A stretch of DNA of 64,000 nt from Candidatus Yanofskybacteria bacterium CG10_big_fil_rev_8_21_14_0_10_36_16 (lineage in GTDB: Bacteria; Patescibacteria; Paceibacteria; 2-02-FULL-40-12; IGHO2-01-FULL-4-A): assembly GCA_002794035.1 (NCBI GenBank), contig PCXQ01000007.1, forward strand, positions 1-64,000, in the 5' to 3' direction. The notes beneath the pieces were generated by a model, which saw only the letters and a program-made list of their open reading frames with translations, was not told where the DNA came from and made no database searches. Position numbers and translations under genes: made by a program. Below, piece by piece: positions 46,657 to 55,680 of this stretch. Positions within the stretch are counted from its first letter, which is position 1, and every line of letters begins with the position of its first letter.

Positions 46657-47940
46657 TTAAACAAACTCTGCTTTTTTCTCTAAAAACTGAAAAACTTTTT
46701 CGTTAAGAAGTGTGTCATGAATTCTATCTTTAAGTTTGTTTAGCTCATCTTCATTTTTAACACTTCCTCCTTGGCCCACAAATTGCTGAATGGCCAAATT
46801 GAATTCCTCCTCAACTTCTTCTGGTTTAACATCGATAGATTCTTGTTTTGCAATCTCTCTTGAAACTAAAGCCATTTTAACTTGTTTTAAAGCATTTTTG
46901 CGCCAATCATTTCTAAGCTCATCTTGTGTTTTTTTAATATGAGCAAGATACAAACTTAATTCCATTCCTTTCTGATGAAGTTCGTAATCAAAACCTTTCA
47001 TCATTGAATCAAGCTGTTTTTCTACTAATACTTCGGGCGGTTCAACTTTGCTCTTTTCGGTTATTTGTTCAAGCATCTGAAGCCTAGTGCTGTCTTTTGC
47101 TTTCATTTCTTTTTCCATTTTAATACCCTGCTCAATGTTTTTCTTTAAATCAGCAAGGGAAGCAAACCCTCCTAGATCTTTAGCAAACTCATCATTAATT
47201 TCCGGCACAATCACATGGTCAACCTTCTTTACTTTTACATTACATTCTAACTCCTTGCCTGCAATTGGTTTATGTCCATAATCTACCGGAACTTTTAATT
47301 TAAAGGTTTTCTCATCATCTTTTTTCATGCTTATTAGGTTATCCTCAAAGCCAGGCAAAAAAGCACCACTACCTATTACAACAGGGTGGTTCTCACTTTT
47401 ACCACCCTCTATTGTTGTCCCGTCTAGTTTTATATCAAAATCAACCTCAACTCTATCCCCCTTCTTGGCTGATTCATTGCTTTCCTCAAGATTTGTTCTT
47501 GTTTTTTGAATTTCTTTAAGTGTATTTTCTAAATCTTCTGGATGTACGTCAGTGCTTGTCTTTTTAACTTTTACGCCACCATAGGAACCTAATTCAATTT
47601 TTGGAAAAACAGAAAACACAACTTCGTAAACTAATTTGTCTTCTGAGTTTTCTTTAATTTGAAGATCAGAATACTCGATAACATCAAGTTTGTTTTCCCT
47701 TATCAAATCAACGGAGCTTTGTTTTAAAGCAAGATCAAGAGCTTCTTTTCTTATGGGTTCTTCCCCTAGTTGTTTTCGGGCAACTTCTGTCGGCACCTTG
47801 CCTTTTCTAAATCCTTTTACTTCAATTTGGTTAGCGAGTCTCTTCTCAGCTTCACGCATATAAAAACCAAGGTCGTCTTTATTAAGTTCAACTATTAATT
47901 TAACTTGTGATTTTTTTAATTGTTCAATTTTTGAATCCAT
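46657..47940 (-). CDS. tig: trigger factor
   Basis: Trigger factor is the ribosome-bound chaperone and peptidyl-prolyl isomerase that receives nascent chains. The 427-residue protein has the ribosome-binding domain with signature G-F-R-K-G-K-V-P near residue 44-51, the FKBP-like domain from about 145 (G-D-R-V-E-V-D-F-D), and the long helical C-terminal domain with T-R-L-Q-M-L-E-Q-I near 290. Length is normal. The frame extends ten residues upstream, but ATG 47940 (M-D-S-K-I-E-Q-L) is the family start, with TGGTATCT upstream. clpP/clpX are not adjacent. It lies downstream of nusA on the same strand with a 99-base gap. Confidence 0.94.
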   Translation of the reverse strand: MDSKIEQLKKSQVKLIVELNKDDLGFYMREAEKRLANQIEVKGFRKGKVPTEVARKQLGEEPIRKEALDLALKQSSVDLIRENKLDVIEYSDLQIKENSEDKLVYEVVFSVFPKIELGSYGGVKVKKTSTDVHPEDLENTLKEIQKTRTNLEESNESAKKGDRVEVDFDIKLDGTTIEGGKSENHPVVIGSGAFLPGFEDNLISMKKDDEKTFKLKVPVDYGHKPIAGKELECNVKVKKVDHVIVPEINDEFAKDLGGFASLADLKKNIEQGIKMEKEMKAKDSTRLQMLEQITEKSKVEPPEVLVEKQLDSMMKGFDYELHQKGMELSLYLAHIKKTQDELRNDWRKNALKQVKMALVSREIAKQESIDVKPEEVEEEFNLAIQQFVGQGGSVKNEDELNKLKDRIHDTLLNEKVFQFLEKKAEFV

Positions 47941-48039
47941 CAATGTGAGGTAGCTGAGATACCAGATCAATAATTAAGTTGCTGGTGCAAAACTACGAGT
48001 TAATTTCTATTTTATAGTCAGTTTATTTCCTTCAACTTC

Positions 48040-49419
48040 TTATTTGTCATTGTTTTTATTTTTTACACTTTCTTCAACTTCTTGATACAAGCCTTCTTTT
48101 AATGAGGGCTCCAAATCCGCCGAAGATTTTTCCTCCTCTTTGTTTTCTGCTTTTTTTTCCGGACTGTTTTTTCCTTCCTCAACGATTTTTTCAGCTTCTT
48201 CAGCTGTTATTTCTTCTTTAGGCGATCTTACATCAATTTTCCAACCAGTTAATTTAGCGGCCAATCTTACATTCTGACCTTTTTTACCTATAGCAAGAGA
48301 AAACTGATCATCAGATACCTCAACTAAAGCATGCTTACTCTCGTCATCTAGTATTTTTACACCCACAACCTTGGCTGGGGCCAAACTATTGGCAATATAT
48401 TTAACAGGGTCTTCTCTCCATTCTATAATGTCTATTTTCTCACCATTAAGTTCGTTTATAACAGTTTGGACCCTTACTCCTTTTTGACCAACCAATGAAC
48501 CGATTGGATCAACATTCTCTTCATTTGATAAAACAGCAACTTTAGATCTTGAACCGGCTTCTCTAGCTACAGATTTTATTTCAACATTTCCTGCTTCAAT
48601 TTCAGGAACCTCAAATTCAAATAACTTTAATACCAATCTGGGGTGTGATCTTGAAAGAAATATTGAAGGTCCTCTATTTGTTTCTTCAACTCTTAAAACT
48701 AAAAACTTAAGTCTTTGGCCAATTCTGTAATTATCAGAAAACACCTGTTCAATAGCAGGTAAAATACCGTTTGTTTTTCCAAGATCAACAAACACCGTTC
48801 TACCCTCAGTTCTTTGAACAACTCCGGAAACAACTTCACCTTCAAGATTTTTGAATTCCTTAAACACAACCTCTCTTTCTGCTTCACGCAATCTTTGTAT
48901 AATAACCTGTTTTGCTGTTTGAGCTGCTATCCTGCCGAACTCAGTCTTTGTTTCAAGCTCTGTTACTACTTCATCGCCTATTTTTAATTTTTTGTCTGTT
49001 TTCTTTGCATCTTCAAGAGTTATATATTTTTCAGGATTAAATTTAATTCTTAAATCTTCTTCCTCTTCTTCTTCATTTTTACCATCCTTATCTTCTTTTT
49101 TGTTTGAATCACTATCTTCTTCTTTTTTTACTTTTTCATTTTTGCTTTGTGGCTCTATGTTTTCATCAAACTTAGGCAATTCCCCAACAACATACCCTTC
49201 TTCATCAACTCCTTCAATAACTATTTTTACCTGCCAAACCTTAATACCACCAGTCTCCTGGTTAAGTTTTGCTTTTATGATCTGCCCCTTTTCTCCATAA
49301 TCTTTTTTGTAAGCAGCAGCAATTGCGGCTTCTATTGTTTCAACAATTCTATCTTCAGAAATACCTTTTTCTTCAGCTATTTGCCTTATTGATGTAATAA
49401 ATTCTTTTGTGTTTAACAT
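48040..49419 (-). CDS. nusA: transcription elongation/termination factor NusA
   Basis: NusA binds RNA polymerase and modulates pausing, termination and antitermination. The 459-residue protein has an N-terminal domain (E-E-K-G-I-S-E-D-R-I-V-E-T-I-E-A-A near 16-33), an S1 domain (G-R-T-V-F-V-D-L-G-K-T-N-G-I-L-P near 210-225), and two KH domains (D-P-I-G-S-L-V-G-Q-K-G-V-R near 312 and F-S-L-A-I-G-K-K-G-Q-N-V-R-L-A near 375). An acidic and Lys/Glu-rich insert of about 35 residues splits the N-terminal domain at about 88-120, and an acidic tail of about 60 residues ends the protein. rimP and infB, the usual neighbours, are absent. Confidence 0.93.
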   Translation of the reverse strand: MLNTKEFITSIRQIAEEKGISEDRIVETIEAAIAAAYKKDYGEKGQIIKAKLNQETGGIKVWQVKIVIEGVDEEGYVVGELPKFDENIEPQSKNEKVKKEEDSDSNKKEDKDGKNEEEEEEDLRIKFNPEKYITLEDAKKTDKKLKIGDEVVTELETKTEFGRIAAQTAKQVIIQRLREAEREVVFKEFKNLEGEVVSGVVQRTEGRTVFVDLGKTNGILPAIEQVFSDNYRIGQRLKFLVLRVEETNRGPSIFLSRSHPRLVLKLFEFEVPEIEAGNVEIKSVAREAGSRSKVAVLSNEENVDPIGSLVGQKGVRVQTVINELNGEKIDIIEWREDPVKYIANSLAPAKVVGVKILDDESKHALVEVSDDQFSLAIGKKGQNVRLAAKLTGWKIDVRSPKEEITAEEAEKIVEEGKNSPEKKAENKEEEKSSADLEPSLKEGLYQEVEESVKNKNNDK

Positions 49420-49528
49420 AACTTTAGTTTACAACATTAACGCCTTAACAAAAACACACGCAAATTTTAAGATTAAAAATTTTTAAGTATTTTTAGTTTA
49501 AAACGTTAATATTTTTTTAATAAAACGG

Positions 49529-49550
49529 GTCGCTTTTTTAGCGACCTTGA
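49529..49550. repeat. hairpin in the nusA-pilB divergent gap
   Basis: GGTCGCT-TTTTT-AGCGACC. The 368-base gap 49420-49787 has otherwise AT-rich DNA, an extended -10 GAATGCTATAAT (about 49711-49722), and a second -10 TGCATAAAAT eight bases before the pilB ATG. Confidence 0.5.
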
Positions 49551-49787
49551 TATCATTCAACCTTAAATATAAGTATATTATTTTTTTAAAGGAGTGTCAA
49601 TAGTTACAAAATTATTTGCCCACAAGTTATCCCCCGGTAGAGGTATTTACCCAATTATGTCAAAATGGTAAGTAACAGTTTGCCCCTGTTGAAAACAAAT
49701 AACAATTTGAATGCTATAATTCAGTTATATGTTATGCGTTATATTTAATATCAAAAATATTACATATAATGCATAAAATACTTAATA

Positions 49788-51497
49788 ATGCCATCGATAC
49801 CCCAAAAAGATACAAGGAACACAGAGCTTGAAAAAGAACTTGATAAAAAAATGTCAGAGATTGAAGTAGATCGTGAAAAAGAAGAAGCGCAAGCCCTAGC
49901 TCAAAAAGTGGGGCTACCTTTTGTTAATTTAACAGGATTCCCTATCGATGTTAGCGCTCTTAGTATAATACCGGAAGAAGAAGCACAGAGGGGTCGCATC
50001 GCAATAGTATCAAAAGATGGCAACAATCTAAAAGTTGTGACCGAAAACCCAGACAATCCAGAAACTAAAAAGATTTTAGAATCTCTAGAAAGCAAAGGAT
50101 ACTCTTATGCACTTGCAGTAGTATCTATAAATGACTTTAATAAGGTTCTCAAAAGATATAAAGAGGTTAAACAGAAAAAAAGAGTACAGCTTGGTGTTGT
50201 CGGAATACCCGAAGAAGAGGTTTCTGAACTTCAAAAAGAAATTCAAAGCATCTCGGACCTAAAAGAAAAATTAGGATCCATGAGTATAAGCAAGGTTCTC
50301 AATATTTTACTTGCTGGTGCTTTAAAAACCCAAGCCTCAGACATTCACTTTGAAACCGAAGAAAAAGGAATCAGGTTAAGATATAGGGTTGATGGATTGT
50401 TAATAAACGTAGTTGAAACGAAAAAAGAAGGCTATGAAAAACTTTTGAGTAGAATAAAGTTGATGTCTGGATTAAAAATAAATATAAATTCTAAACCCCA
50501 AGACGGCAGGTTCACAATAAGACAAGGAAAATTAGACATTGAAATTAGAGTCTCAGTAATACCAAGTGAGTATGGAGAAAGCATTGTAATGAGAGTTCTT
50601 GACCCCAGAGTCATCAAGCAGCATCTTGAAGAACTTGGCATGAGAGATGAGACATTAACAACGGTGAAACGTCTCCTTAAAAAAATAACGGGAGCCATTG
50701 CAACAACCGGGCCTACTGGTTCTGGAAAAACCACTACTCTTTATGCTTTTCTTAGACACGTTAATGCTCCTGAAATAAAAATAATTACAATCGAAGACCC
50801 AATAGAGTATCATATAGAAAGCGTCACTCAAACCCAAGTTGACCCGGCTTCAGGTTATACATTCTCTAACGGCCTTCGGTCAATTGTGCGTCAGGACCCT
50901 GATGTGATATTGGTAGGAGAGATAAGAGATGTTGAAACAGCAGAGATTGCCATGCAAGCTTCCCTTACCGGTCACCAGGTATTTACAACTCTTCACACAA
51001 ATGATGCTTCTGGAGCAATACCAAGACTTATTGACTTAGGTGTTAAACCAATAACAATTGCTCCCGCCCTAAATGCATCGATGGCACAAAGATTAGTTAG
51101 ACGCCTCTGTGATAACTGTAAAGTTAAACAAAAGTTATCTATTAATGATTACAAAAAAATCGAGTTCGAATTTAGTAAGGTTTCAGAGGTGTCCAGAGAT
51201 CAACTGCCTGAGCTGAATCAATCAATAGAAATTTACTATCCAGCAAAATGCAAAGAGTGTCACGATACTGGTTATAGAGGAAGAATGGGTATTTTTGAAA
51301 TATTTGAAATTGATACTGAATTAGAAAAATTAATACAAACATCTCCTGCAATATCTGATATTAGAGATTTGGCTATTAAAAAAGGTATGGTAACCATGGT
51401 TCAAGACGGTATGATAAAAGCCCTCAAAGGGCTGACGTCAATGGAAGAAGTAATGAGAGTAACAGGAGATACTCAAATACCGCTAGAAATAAAGTAA
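49788..51497 (+). CDS. pilB: type IV pilus assembly / type II secretion ATPase PilB
   Basis: PilB is the cytoplasmic hexameric ATPase that powers pilus extension. The 569-residue protein has an N-terminal T2SSE-N domain (L-A-Q-K-V-G-L-P-F-V-N-L near 38-50), then the ATPase with Walker A G-P-T-G-S-G-K-T-T-T near 307, the Asp box I-I-T-I-E-D-P-I-E-Y near 328, Walker B V-I-L-V-G-E-I-R-D near 370, and the His box H-Q-V-F-T-T-L-H-T-N-D near 395. A zinc site uses C-D-N-C near 442 and C-K-E-C near 485. TGCATAAAAT ends eight bases before ATG 49788. No other pil gene is in the window. Confidence 0.93.
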   Translation: MPSIPQKDTRNTELEKELDKKMSEIEVDREKEEAQALAQKVGLPFVNLTGFPIDVSALSIIPEEEAQRGRIAIVSKDGNNLKVVTENPDNPETKKILESLESKGYSYALAVVSINDFNKVLKRYKEVKQKKRVQLGVVGIPEEEVSELQKEIQSISDLKEKLGSMSISKVLNILLAGALKTQASDIHFETEEKGIRLRYRVDGLLINVVETKKEGYEKLLSRIKLMSGLKININSKPQDGRFTIRQGKLDIEIRVSVIPSEYGESIVMRVLDPRVIKQHLEELGMRDETLTTVKRLLKKITGAIATTGPTGSGKTTTLYAFLRHVNAPEIKIITIEDPIEYHIESVTQTQVDPASGYTFSNGLRSIVRQDPDVILVGEIRDVETAEIAMQASLTGHQVFTTLHTNDASGAIPRLIDLGVKPITIAPALNASMAQRLVRRLCDNCKVKQKLSINDYKKIEFEFSKVSEVSRDQLPELNQSIEIYYPAKCKECHDTGYRGRMGIFEIFEIDTELEKLIQTSPAISDIRDLAIKKGMVTMVQDGMIKALKGLTSMEEVMRVTGDTQIPLEIK

Positions 51498-51519
51498 AAA
51501 CGAATTTAAAATTCAATAC

Positions 51520-51689
51520 AAAGCCCCTGTAACCCGCAGGCAAAATAAACCCGGATCTTGGGAAATACCGGGGCAGAGCAAAACAGAGGTATAATCCAGT
51601 CGGAACCAGGTTACCCATCTGAAAAATGCTCCGATTGAGACGAGTGCATCAACAAACCTCTCAAGATACCTGCGGGTTATAGGGGCTTT
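51520..51689 (+). ncRNA. structured RNA candidate with 21-bp closing stem
   Basis: The arm at 51520-51540 (starts AAAGCCCCTGTAACCCGC) pairs fully with 51669-51689 over 21 positions, with one G-U. Inside, CCCGG/CCGGG (about 51550-51572), AGAGG/CCTCT, and AGTCGGA/TCCGATT can pair. There is no reading frame of note. A T-rich stretch follows on the plus strand (TTTATTTATTGTTTTTTT). No strong promoter of its own is visible, so it may be processed from the pilB transcript. The long end stem suggests a rod-like RNA such as 6S, but I see no proof, and the opposite strand is not excluded. Confidence 0.55.
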
Positions 51690-51765
51690 ATTTATTGTTT
51701 TTTTGTAATCAAAACACCCTTTGTTTAGGGAACTTTTACTTATATTCTATATAAAATTTCACAAT

Positions 51766-52806
51766 ATGTCAAATACTATTCAGAAAAAAAAGACCAAAGA
51801 ACCCTCTGTAAAAAACAACCCCGAAGACCAGGAATTTGACCTTGCTTTAAGACCATTGGGTTTTAATGAGTATGTAGGCCAAGAAAACATAAAGAAAAAC
51901 CTTGCCATACTTGTTGGTGCAGCAAAAAAAAGAGGAGATTCGTTAGATCACATTCTTGTACATGGTCCTGCAGGGCTTGGGAAAACAACTCTTGCTTTAA
52001 TAGTAGCCAAAGAATATGGCTCTGGCATAAGAATAACGTCAGGAGCAGCTCTTGAAAAAGCTGGAGATATTGGATCTATACTAACCGGACTCTCAGACGG
52101 TGATTTTTTGTTTATAGATGAAGTGCACCGTTTAAATAAAACAGTTGAGGAAACTCTGTATCCAGCAATGGAAAACCATAGTTTGGATATTATAATAGGC
52201 AAAGGCACATCAGCTAAAACATTACAAATTAAACTCCCCCGCTTTACTTTAATTGCTGCAACAACAAAAATTTCATTGCTTTCAAACCCTTTTCGTTCCA
52301 GATTTGGCGCTTCATACAAGCTTGATTTTTATAATCAAGAAGAAATGGAAAAAATAATTAGACGTTCCTCAGATCTTTTGGGTATAAAGACTTCACCAGA
52401 AGCAATATATATTATAGCTCGTGCTTCAAGATACACACCAAGGATAGCTAACAGACTTTTGCGTCGTGCTAGAGATTATGCTCAATTTAACGAGTCGGGT
52501 TTTTTAGATGCAGAAGTAGCAAAAAAATCACTTGATCTTTTAGGTGTAGATGAGATAGGTCTTGAGAATACAGACAGAAGAATCCTAGAGGTTGTTGCTA
52601 AAAATTTCAAAGGAGGGCCAGCAGGCCTTAAATCAATTGCAGCAGCAGTAGCAGAAGAAGAATCAACAATAGAAGATGTTTATGAACCATATCTTATGAG
52701 AATTGGCTTTTTAGCAAGAACCCCTAGGGGTAGGATTGTTACAGACGCAGGATATAAACACATCGGACTTGAACAGCCAAAAGAATCACAAGCATCATTG
52801 TTGTAA
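51766..52806 (+). CDS. ruvB: Holliday junction branch migration ATPase RuvB
   Basis: RuvB is the hexameric AAA+ motor that drives branch migration with RuvA. The 346-residue protein has the N-terminal L-R-P-L-G-F-N-E-Y-V-G-Q-E, Walker A G-P-A-G-L-G-K-T-T near 66, Walker B F-L-F-I-D-E-V-H-R-L near 115, sensor 1 L-I-A-A-T-T-K near 164 and the C-terminal winged helix ending P-R-G-R-I-V-T. ATG 51766 is chosen over the TTG at 51721 because TATATAAAAT ends eight bases before it and the N-terminal fold starts shortly after. It is followed by yebC and ruvC, so three resolution-related genes run in series; ruvA is not here. Confidence 0.94.
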   Translation: MSNTIQKKKTKEPSVKNNPEDQEFDLALRPLGFNEYVGQENIKKNLAILVGAAKKRGDSLDHILVHGPAGLGKTTLALIVAKEYGSGIRITSGAALEKAGDIGSILTGLSDGDFLFIDEVHRLNKTVEETLYPAMENHSLDIIIGKGTSAKTLQIKLPRFTLIAATTKISLLSNPFRSRFGASYKLDFYNQEEMEKIIRRSSDLLGIKTSPEAIYIIARASRYTPRIANRLLRRARDYAQFNESGFLDAEVAKKSLDLLGVDEIGLENTDRRILEVVAKNFKGGPAGLKSIAAAVAEEESTIEDVYEPYLMRIGFLARTPRGRIVTDAGYKHIGLEQPKESQASLL

Positions 52807-52872
52807 ATTTTAAACTTGTTGGTATTGATTAAAAATAGCCAGACGTTTAAAAATTAACAACTAAACTTTGTT

Positions 52873-53589
52873 TTGAGCGGACATTCTAAGTGGTCACAAA
52901 TAAAACACAAAAAAGGAGCAACCGACCAAAAACGCGGTCAACTTTTTAGTAAGTTAGCAAAAAAAATATCTATCGCAGCAAAAGACAATCCTGATCCATC
53001 TACAAATTACAAACTGCAGGCTGCAATTGACGAAGCCAAGTCTGCCAATGTACCAAAAGACAATATAGAACGAGCAATAAAAAGTTCTTCTGAAAAGGAC
53101 TCGGCTGAATTAAAAGAGGTGGTTATACAGGCTGTGGGTCCAGAGTCCATAGCTATAATAATTGAAGCAATAACAGACAATTCAAACAGAACAATAAATG
53201 AAGTAAAGAATATACTCAGCAAAAATAATGCAAAGATGGCAGAAGTTGGATCTTTAGATTGGATGTTTGATAAACTCGGAGTTGTTAAGTTCACCAAAGA
53301 AAACAAAGATCTCAACGAAGAACAAGAACTAATCTTAATAGAAGCAGGGGTTCAAGATATTCAAAAAAACAATGAAGAAATTAGTACATTGTGCCAAACA
53401 GAAGATTTATACACCATAAAAAATCTACTTATAGAAATGGGGATAAAACCTGATTATGCTGAAATTGAATATATACCAAAAAATCCAATATTAATGCAGG
53501 ACAATTCTGAAAAAAATAAATTAGAAAAACTGTTTGAGGAATTAAACGACCACGATGATGTAGAGAATATCTACTCAAACAATGGGTAA
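52873..53589 (+). CDS. yebC: YebC/PmpR family regulatory protein
   Basis: YebC-type proteins are DNA- or ribosome-associated regulators; recent work links the family to translation of proline stretches. The 238-residue protein begins with the hallmark S-G-H-S-K-W-S-Q-I-K-H-K-K and continues L-F-S-K-L-A-K-K-I. The central region has I-I-I-E-A-I-T-D-N-S-N-R-T near 95 and the V-G-S-L-D-W-M-F strand near 122. The start codon is TTG at 52873, since the hallmark motif follows it directly. It lies between ruvB and ruvC, a common arrangement. The C-terminal part has a Lys/Asn-rich end matching the genome's composition. Confidence 0.94.
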   Translation: MSGHSKWSQIKHKKGATDQKRGQLFSKLAKKISIAAKDNPDPSTNYKLQAAIDEAKSANVPKDNIERAIKSSSEKDSAELKEVVIQAVGPESIAIIIEAITDNSNRTINEVKNILSKNNAKMAEVGSLDWMFDKLGVVKFTKENKDLNEEQELILIEAGVQDIQKNNEEISTLCQTEDLYTIKNLLIEMGIKPDYAEIEYIPKNPILMQDNSEKNKLEKLFEELNDHDDVENIYSNNG

Positions 53590-53667
53590 TGTTAGTTAAC
53601 ACTTAATCACTTTGTTTTTAAATAATAAAAAATAAAAAAACAGGTGTTTATTTGCTTATTTATTTAA

Positions 53668-54153
53668 TTGGTTATTTTAGGTATTGACCCTGGAACATCC
53701 TTAATAGGTTACGGGGTTATAAAAACAAACAAAGAAGGTTACACGACTTTAGATTATGGTAAATTTGAGACATTAAAAAATATAAAGAATAAGGACAAGG
53801 TACTTGAAATTTTTAATTATTTTGATAAAATTATTAAAGGTTATAAACCTAACAGAATAGCTATAGAAAGCTTATTTTTTTTTAAAAACAGCAAAACGGT
53901 CATAAAAGTAAGTGAAATAAGAGGAATTTTAATGTTAGCTGCTGCAAAAAATGGTGTTGAAATAAATGAATTTACACCATTACAAGTAAAACAAGCTGTA
54001 TCAACATATGGCAGAGCCGGGAAAGACCAAGTACAAAGAATGGTTAAATTAATATTGAATCTAGAAACAGAACCCAAACCTGACGATATTGCAGATGCTT
54101 TAGCTCTTGCTATTTGTTGTGCTAATACACTAAAATACGAAGATGGTATATAA
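53668..54153 (+). CDS. ruvC: Holliday junction resolvase RuvC
   Basis: RuvC cuts Holliday junctions symmetrically, with a RNase H-like fold. The 161-residue protein has all four acidic catalytic positions: Asp7 in G-I-D-P-G-T, Glu67 in I-A-I-E-S-L, Asp140 and Asp143 in P-D-D-I-A-D-A. The DNA-contact F-F-x-K-N segment follows Glu67 (F-F-F-K-N-S-K). The start is TTG at 53668; no ATG lies near, and L-G-I-D-P-G follows at once. Length is normal. It ends just before a composite terminator, closing the ruvB-yebC-ruvC series. Confidence 0.94.
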   Translation: MVILGIDPGTSLIGYGVIKTNKEGYTTLDYGKFETLKNIKNKDKVLEIFNYFDKIIKGYKPNRIAIESLFFFKNSKTVIKVSEIRGILMLAAAKNGVEINEFTPLQVKQAVSTYGRAGKDQVQRMVKLILNLETEPKPDDIADALALAICCANTLKYEDGI

Positions 54154-54156
54154 CTT

Positions 54157-54205
54157 CTTCCTGAATAAAAAATTTTTTATTCAGGAAGGGGTTATCCCCT
54201 TTTTA
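54157..54205 (+). terminator. double hairpin terminator after ruvC
   Basis: A loopless 32-base palindrome (arms CTTCCTGAATAAAAAA, 54157-54188) is followed by GGGG-TTAT-CCCC and TTTTT (54188-54204). Confidence 0.85.
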
Positions 54206-54277
54206 ATTTGTTCTGTTACACGATAGTAAAAACTGCCCTCAGGGAAGTTTTGCTATTTAACAGGGCACGGCGTCTAA

Positions 54278-54406
54278 ATGGAAGACATTAAATATTTGTT
54301 AGACGACGAAGAAACCACTGATGATTCAGATGGTTCAGACGAAGAAGAGGTGGATGAAGATTCTGATGATTCAGATGACTCTGGTGACGAAGAAGATTCT
54401 GAATAA
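54278..54406 (+). CDS. 42-residue highly acidic small protein
   Basis: A small frame ATG 54278 to TAA 54406 encodes M-E-D-I-K-Y-L-L-D-D-E-E followed by a tail of almost only Asp, Glu and Ser (30 of 42 residues are D, E or S). It has a fitting place: own upstream region with GATAGT-like -10, a small CCCT/AGGG hairpin in the leader, and a strong terminator after it. It could be a disordered acidic protein with a role like a nucleic-acid mimic or a metal buffer. It resembles no family I know. The codon pattern is consistent with translation but the frame is short. Confidence 0.5.
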   Translation: MEDIKYLLDDEETTDDSDGSDEEEVDEDSDDSDDSGDEEDSE

Positions 54407-54422
54407 ACACTTCTCTTCAGTT

Positions 54423-54460
54423 AGTAATCAAAAACACCCAATTGGGTGTTTTTGATTACT
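54423..54460. terminator. perfect palindromic bidirectional terminator
   Basis: 38-base perfect palindrome with arms AGTAATCAAAAACACCCAA, ending both the small acidic gene and tyrS. Confidence 0.9.
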
Positions 54461-54474
54461 AAGTTTAATTTTGT

Positions 54475-55680
54475 TTATTTGTCAGAATCAAAAGACGTTA
54501 TTTTTAAAAACTTTCTTGGACCAACTTTTATTATATCTCCGGGTCTAACCTTAATGTCCCATTTCTTAACTGCCTCATTGTTAACCCTAACGCCCCCTTG
54601 TTGAACCAAACGTTTAGCTTCACTCGAAGAAGATGTTAACCTCGAAGCAACCATTACAGATAACAAATCCCCCTCTATTGAAAGTTTAAATTTTTGTATT
54701 TCTTCGGGGGTTTCTTTGTTAACTATTTTTTCAAACACTTCTTTGGCTTCTTTGGCCCTACTTTCATCATAATAAATTTTAACAACCTCAAAAGCTAGCT
54801 CTTTTTTTACATTAACAGGATTTTCTTTTTTGTTATCAATAGCTTTTTGTTTGTTTTCAATATACTCACTATCTTTATCTGTAGCTAATTCAAAAAAAGT
54901 TTTTATCATTTCATCAGGAACTCCTGCCATAATTTTTCCATACACATCTTCTGGTGAATCACTTAGAGCAATGAAACTTTTTTCAGTCTTACTTAATTTT
55001 TTACCACTATCTGCATCTACTAGCAATTTTGTGGCTAAAACTATTTTGTTTTTATCCAAATAAATCTTTTCTAAATCTCTTCCAATTAACATATTAAATA
55101 CCTGATCATTACCCCCTACTTCTCCGTCAACTTCCATAGCCACAGAATCATAGCCCTGCATTAAGGGATACAAAAATTCATGCATATATATGGGTTTTTC
55201 TTTCTCAATTCGTTTCTGAAACATATCTCTTGCTTCAATTTGCTGAACAGTAATATTGCTAGCTAAATCAATAATTTTTTCAAATGTCATTTTTTTAAGC
55301 CACTTACTATTGTATTCGATTTTAAATAATTTTTTCGGTATGATTTTTTCTATCTGATTAATGTAGTTTTTCATGTTTTCTTTAACTTCTTTCTCTTCAA
55401 GTTTTTTCCTTGTTGCTTCTTTGTCGGTAGGATCTCCAATCATAGCCGTAAAATCACCTATCAGTATTATTACTTTATGACCTATTTCGGCTAATTTTTT
55501 CAACAAAAAAAGCTGAACCGTGTGTCCAATATGCAAACTAGGTCCTGTTGGATCTATACCGTAATAAAACTTAAGCTTCTCTTTACCCAATCTTTCAAAA
55601 ACCTCCTCTTTTAACGGATAAGCAACATTTATATATCTACTAAATAATTCACTTATTTTATTGTTGTCTTTATTAGTCAT
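54475..55680 (-). CDS. tyrS: tyrosyl-tRNA synthetase
   Basis: Class I synthetase that charges tRNA-Tyr. The 401-residue protein has F-Y-Y-G-I-D-P-T-G-P-S-L-H-I-G-H near residue 38-53, the tyrosine-binding Y-D-S-V-A-M-E-V-D-G-E-V-G-G-N-D-Q near 178-194, the KMSKS-type loop G-K-K-L-S-K-T near 226, and a C-terminal S4 RNA-binding domain (V-Q-Q-G-G-V-R-V-N near 365). Length fits the TyrZ-like class. TATATT ends six bases before ATG 55680 on the minus strand, predicting a leaderless mRNA. A palindromic terminator follows. Confidence 0.95.
   Translation of the reverse strand: MTNKDNNKISELFSRYINVAYPLKEEVFERLGKEKLKFYYGIDPTGPSLHIGHTVQLFLLKKLAEIGHKVIILIGDFTAMIGDPTDKEATRKKLEEKEVKENMKNYINQIEKIIPKKLFKIEYNSKWLKKMTFEKIIDLASNITVQQIEARDMFQKRIEKEKPIYMHEFLYPLMQGYDSVAMEVDGEVGGNDQVFNMLIGRDLEKIYLDKNKIVLATKLLVDADSGKKLSKTEKSFIALSDSPEDVYGKIMAGVPDEMIKTFFELATDKDSEYIENKQKAIDNKKENPVNVKKELAFEVVKIYYDESRAKEAKEVFEKIVNKETPEEIQKFKLSIEGDLLSVMVASRLTSSSSEAKRLVQQGGVRVNNEAVKKWDIKVRPGDIIKVGPRKFLKITSFDSDK

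Noticed and set aside
49610..49640. TTATCCCCC as a DnaA box in front of pilB
   Set aside because: A single site with two mismatches to the consensus in an AT-rich gap is not enough.
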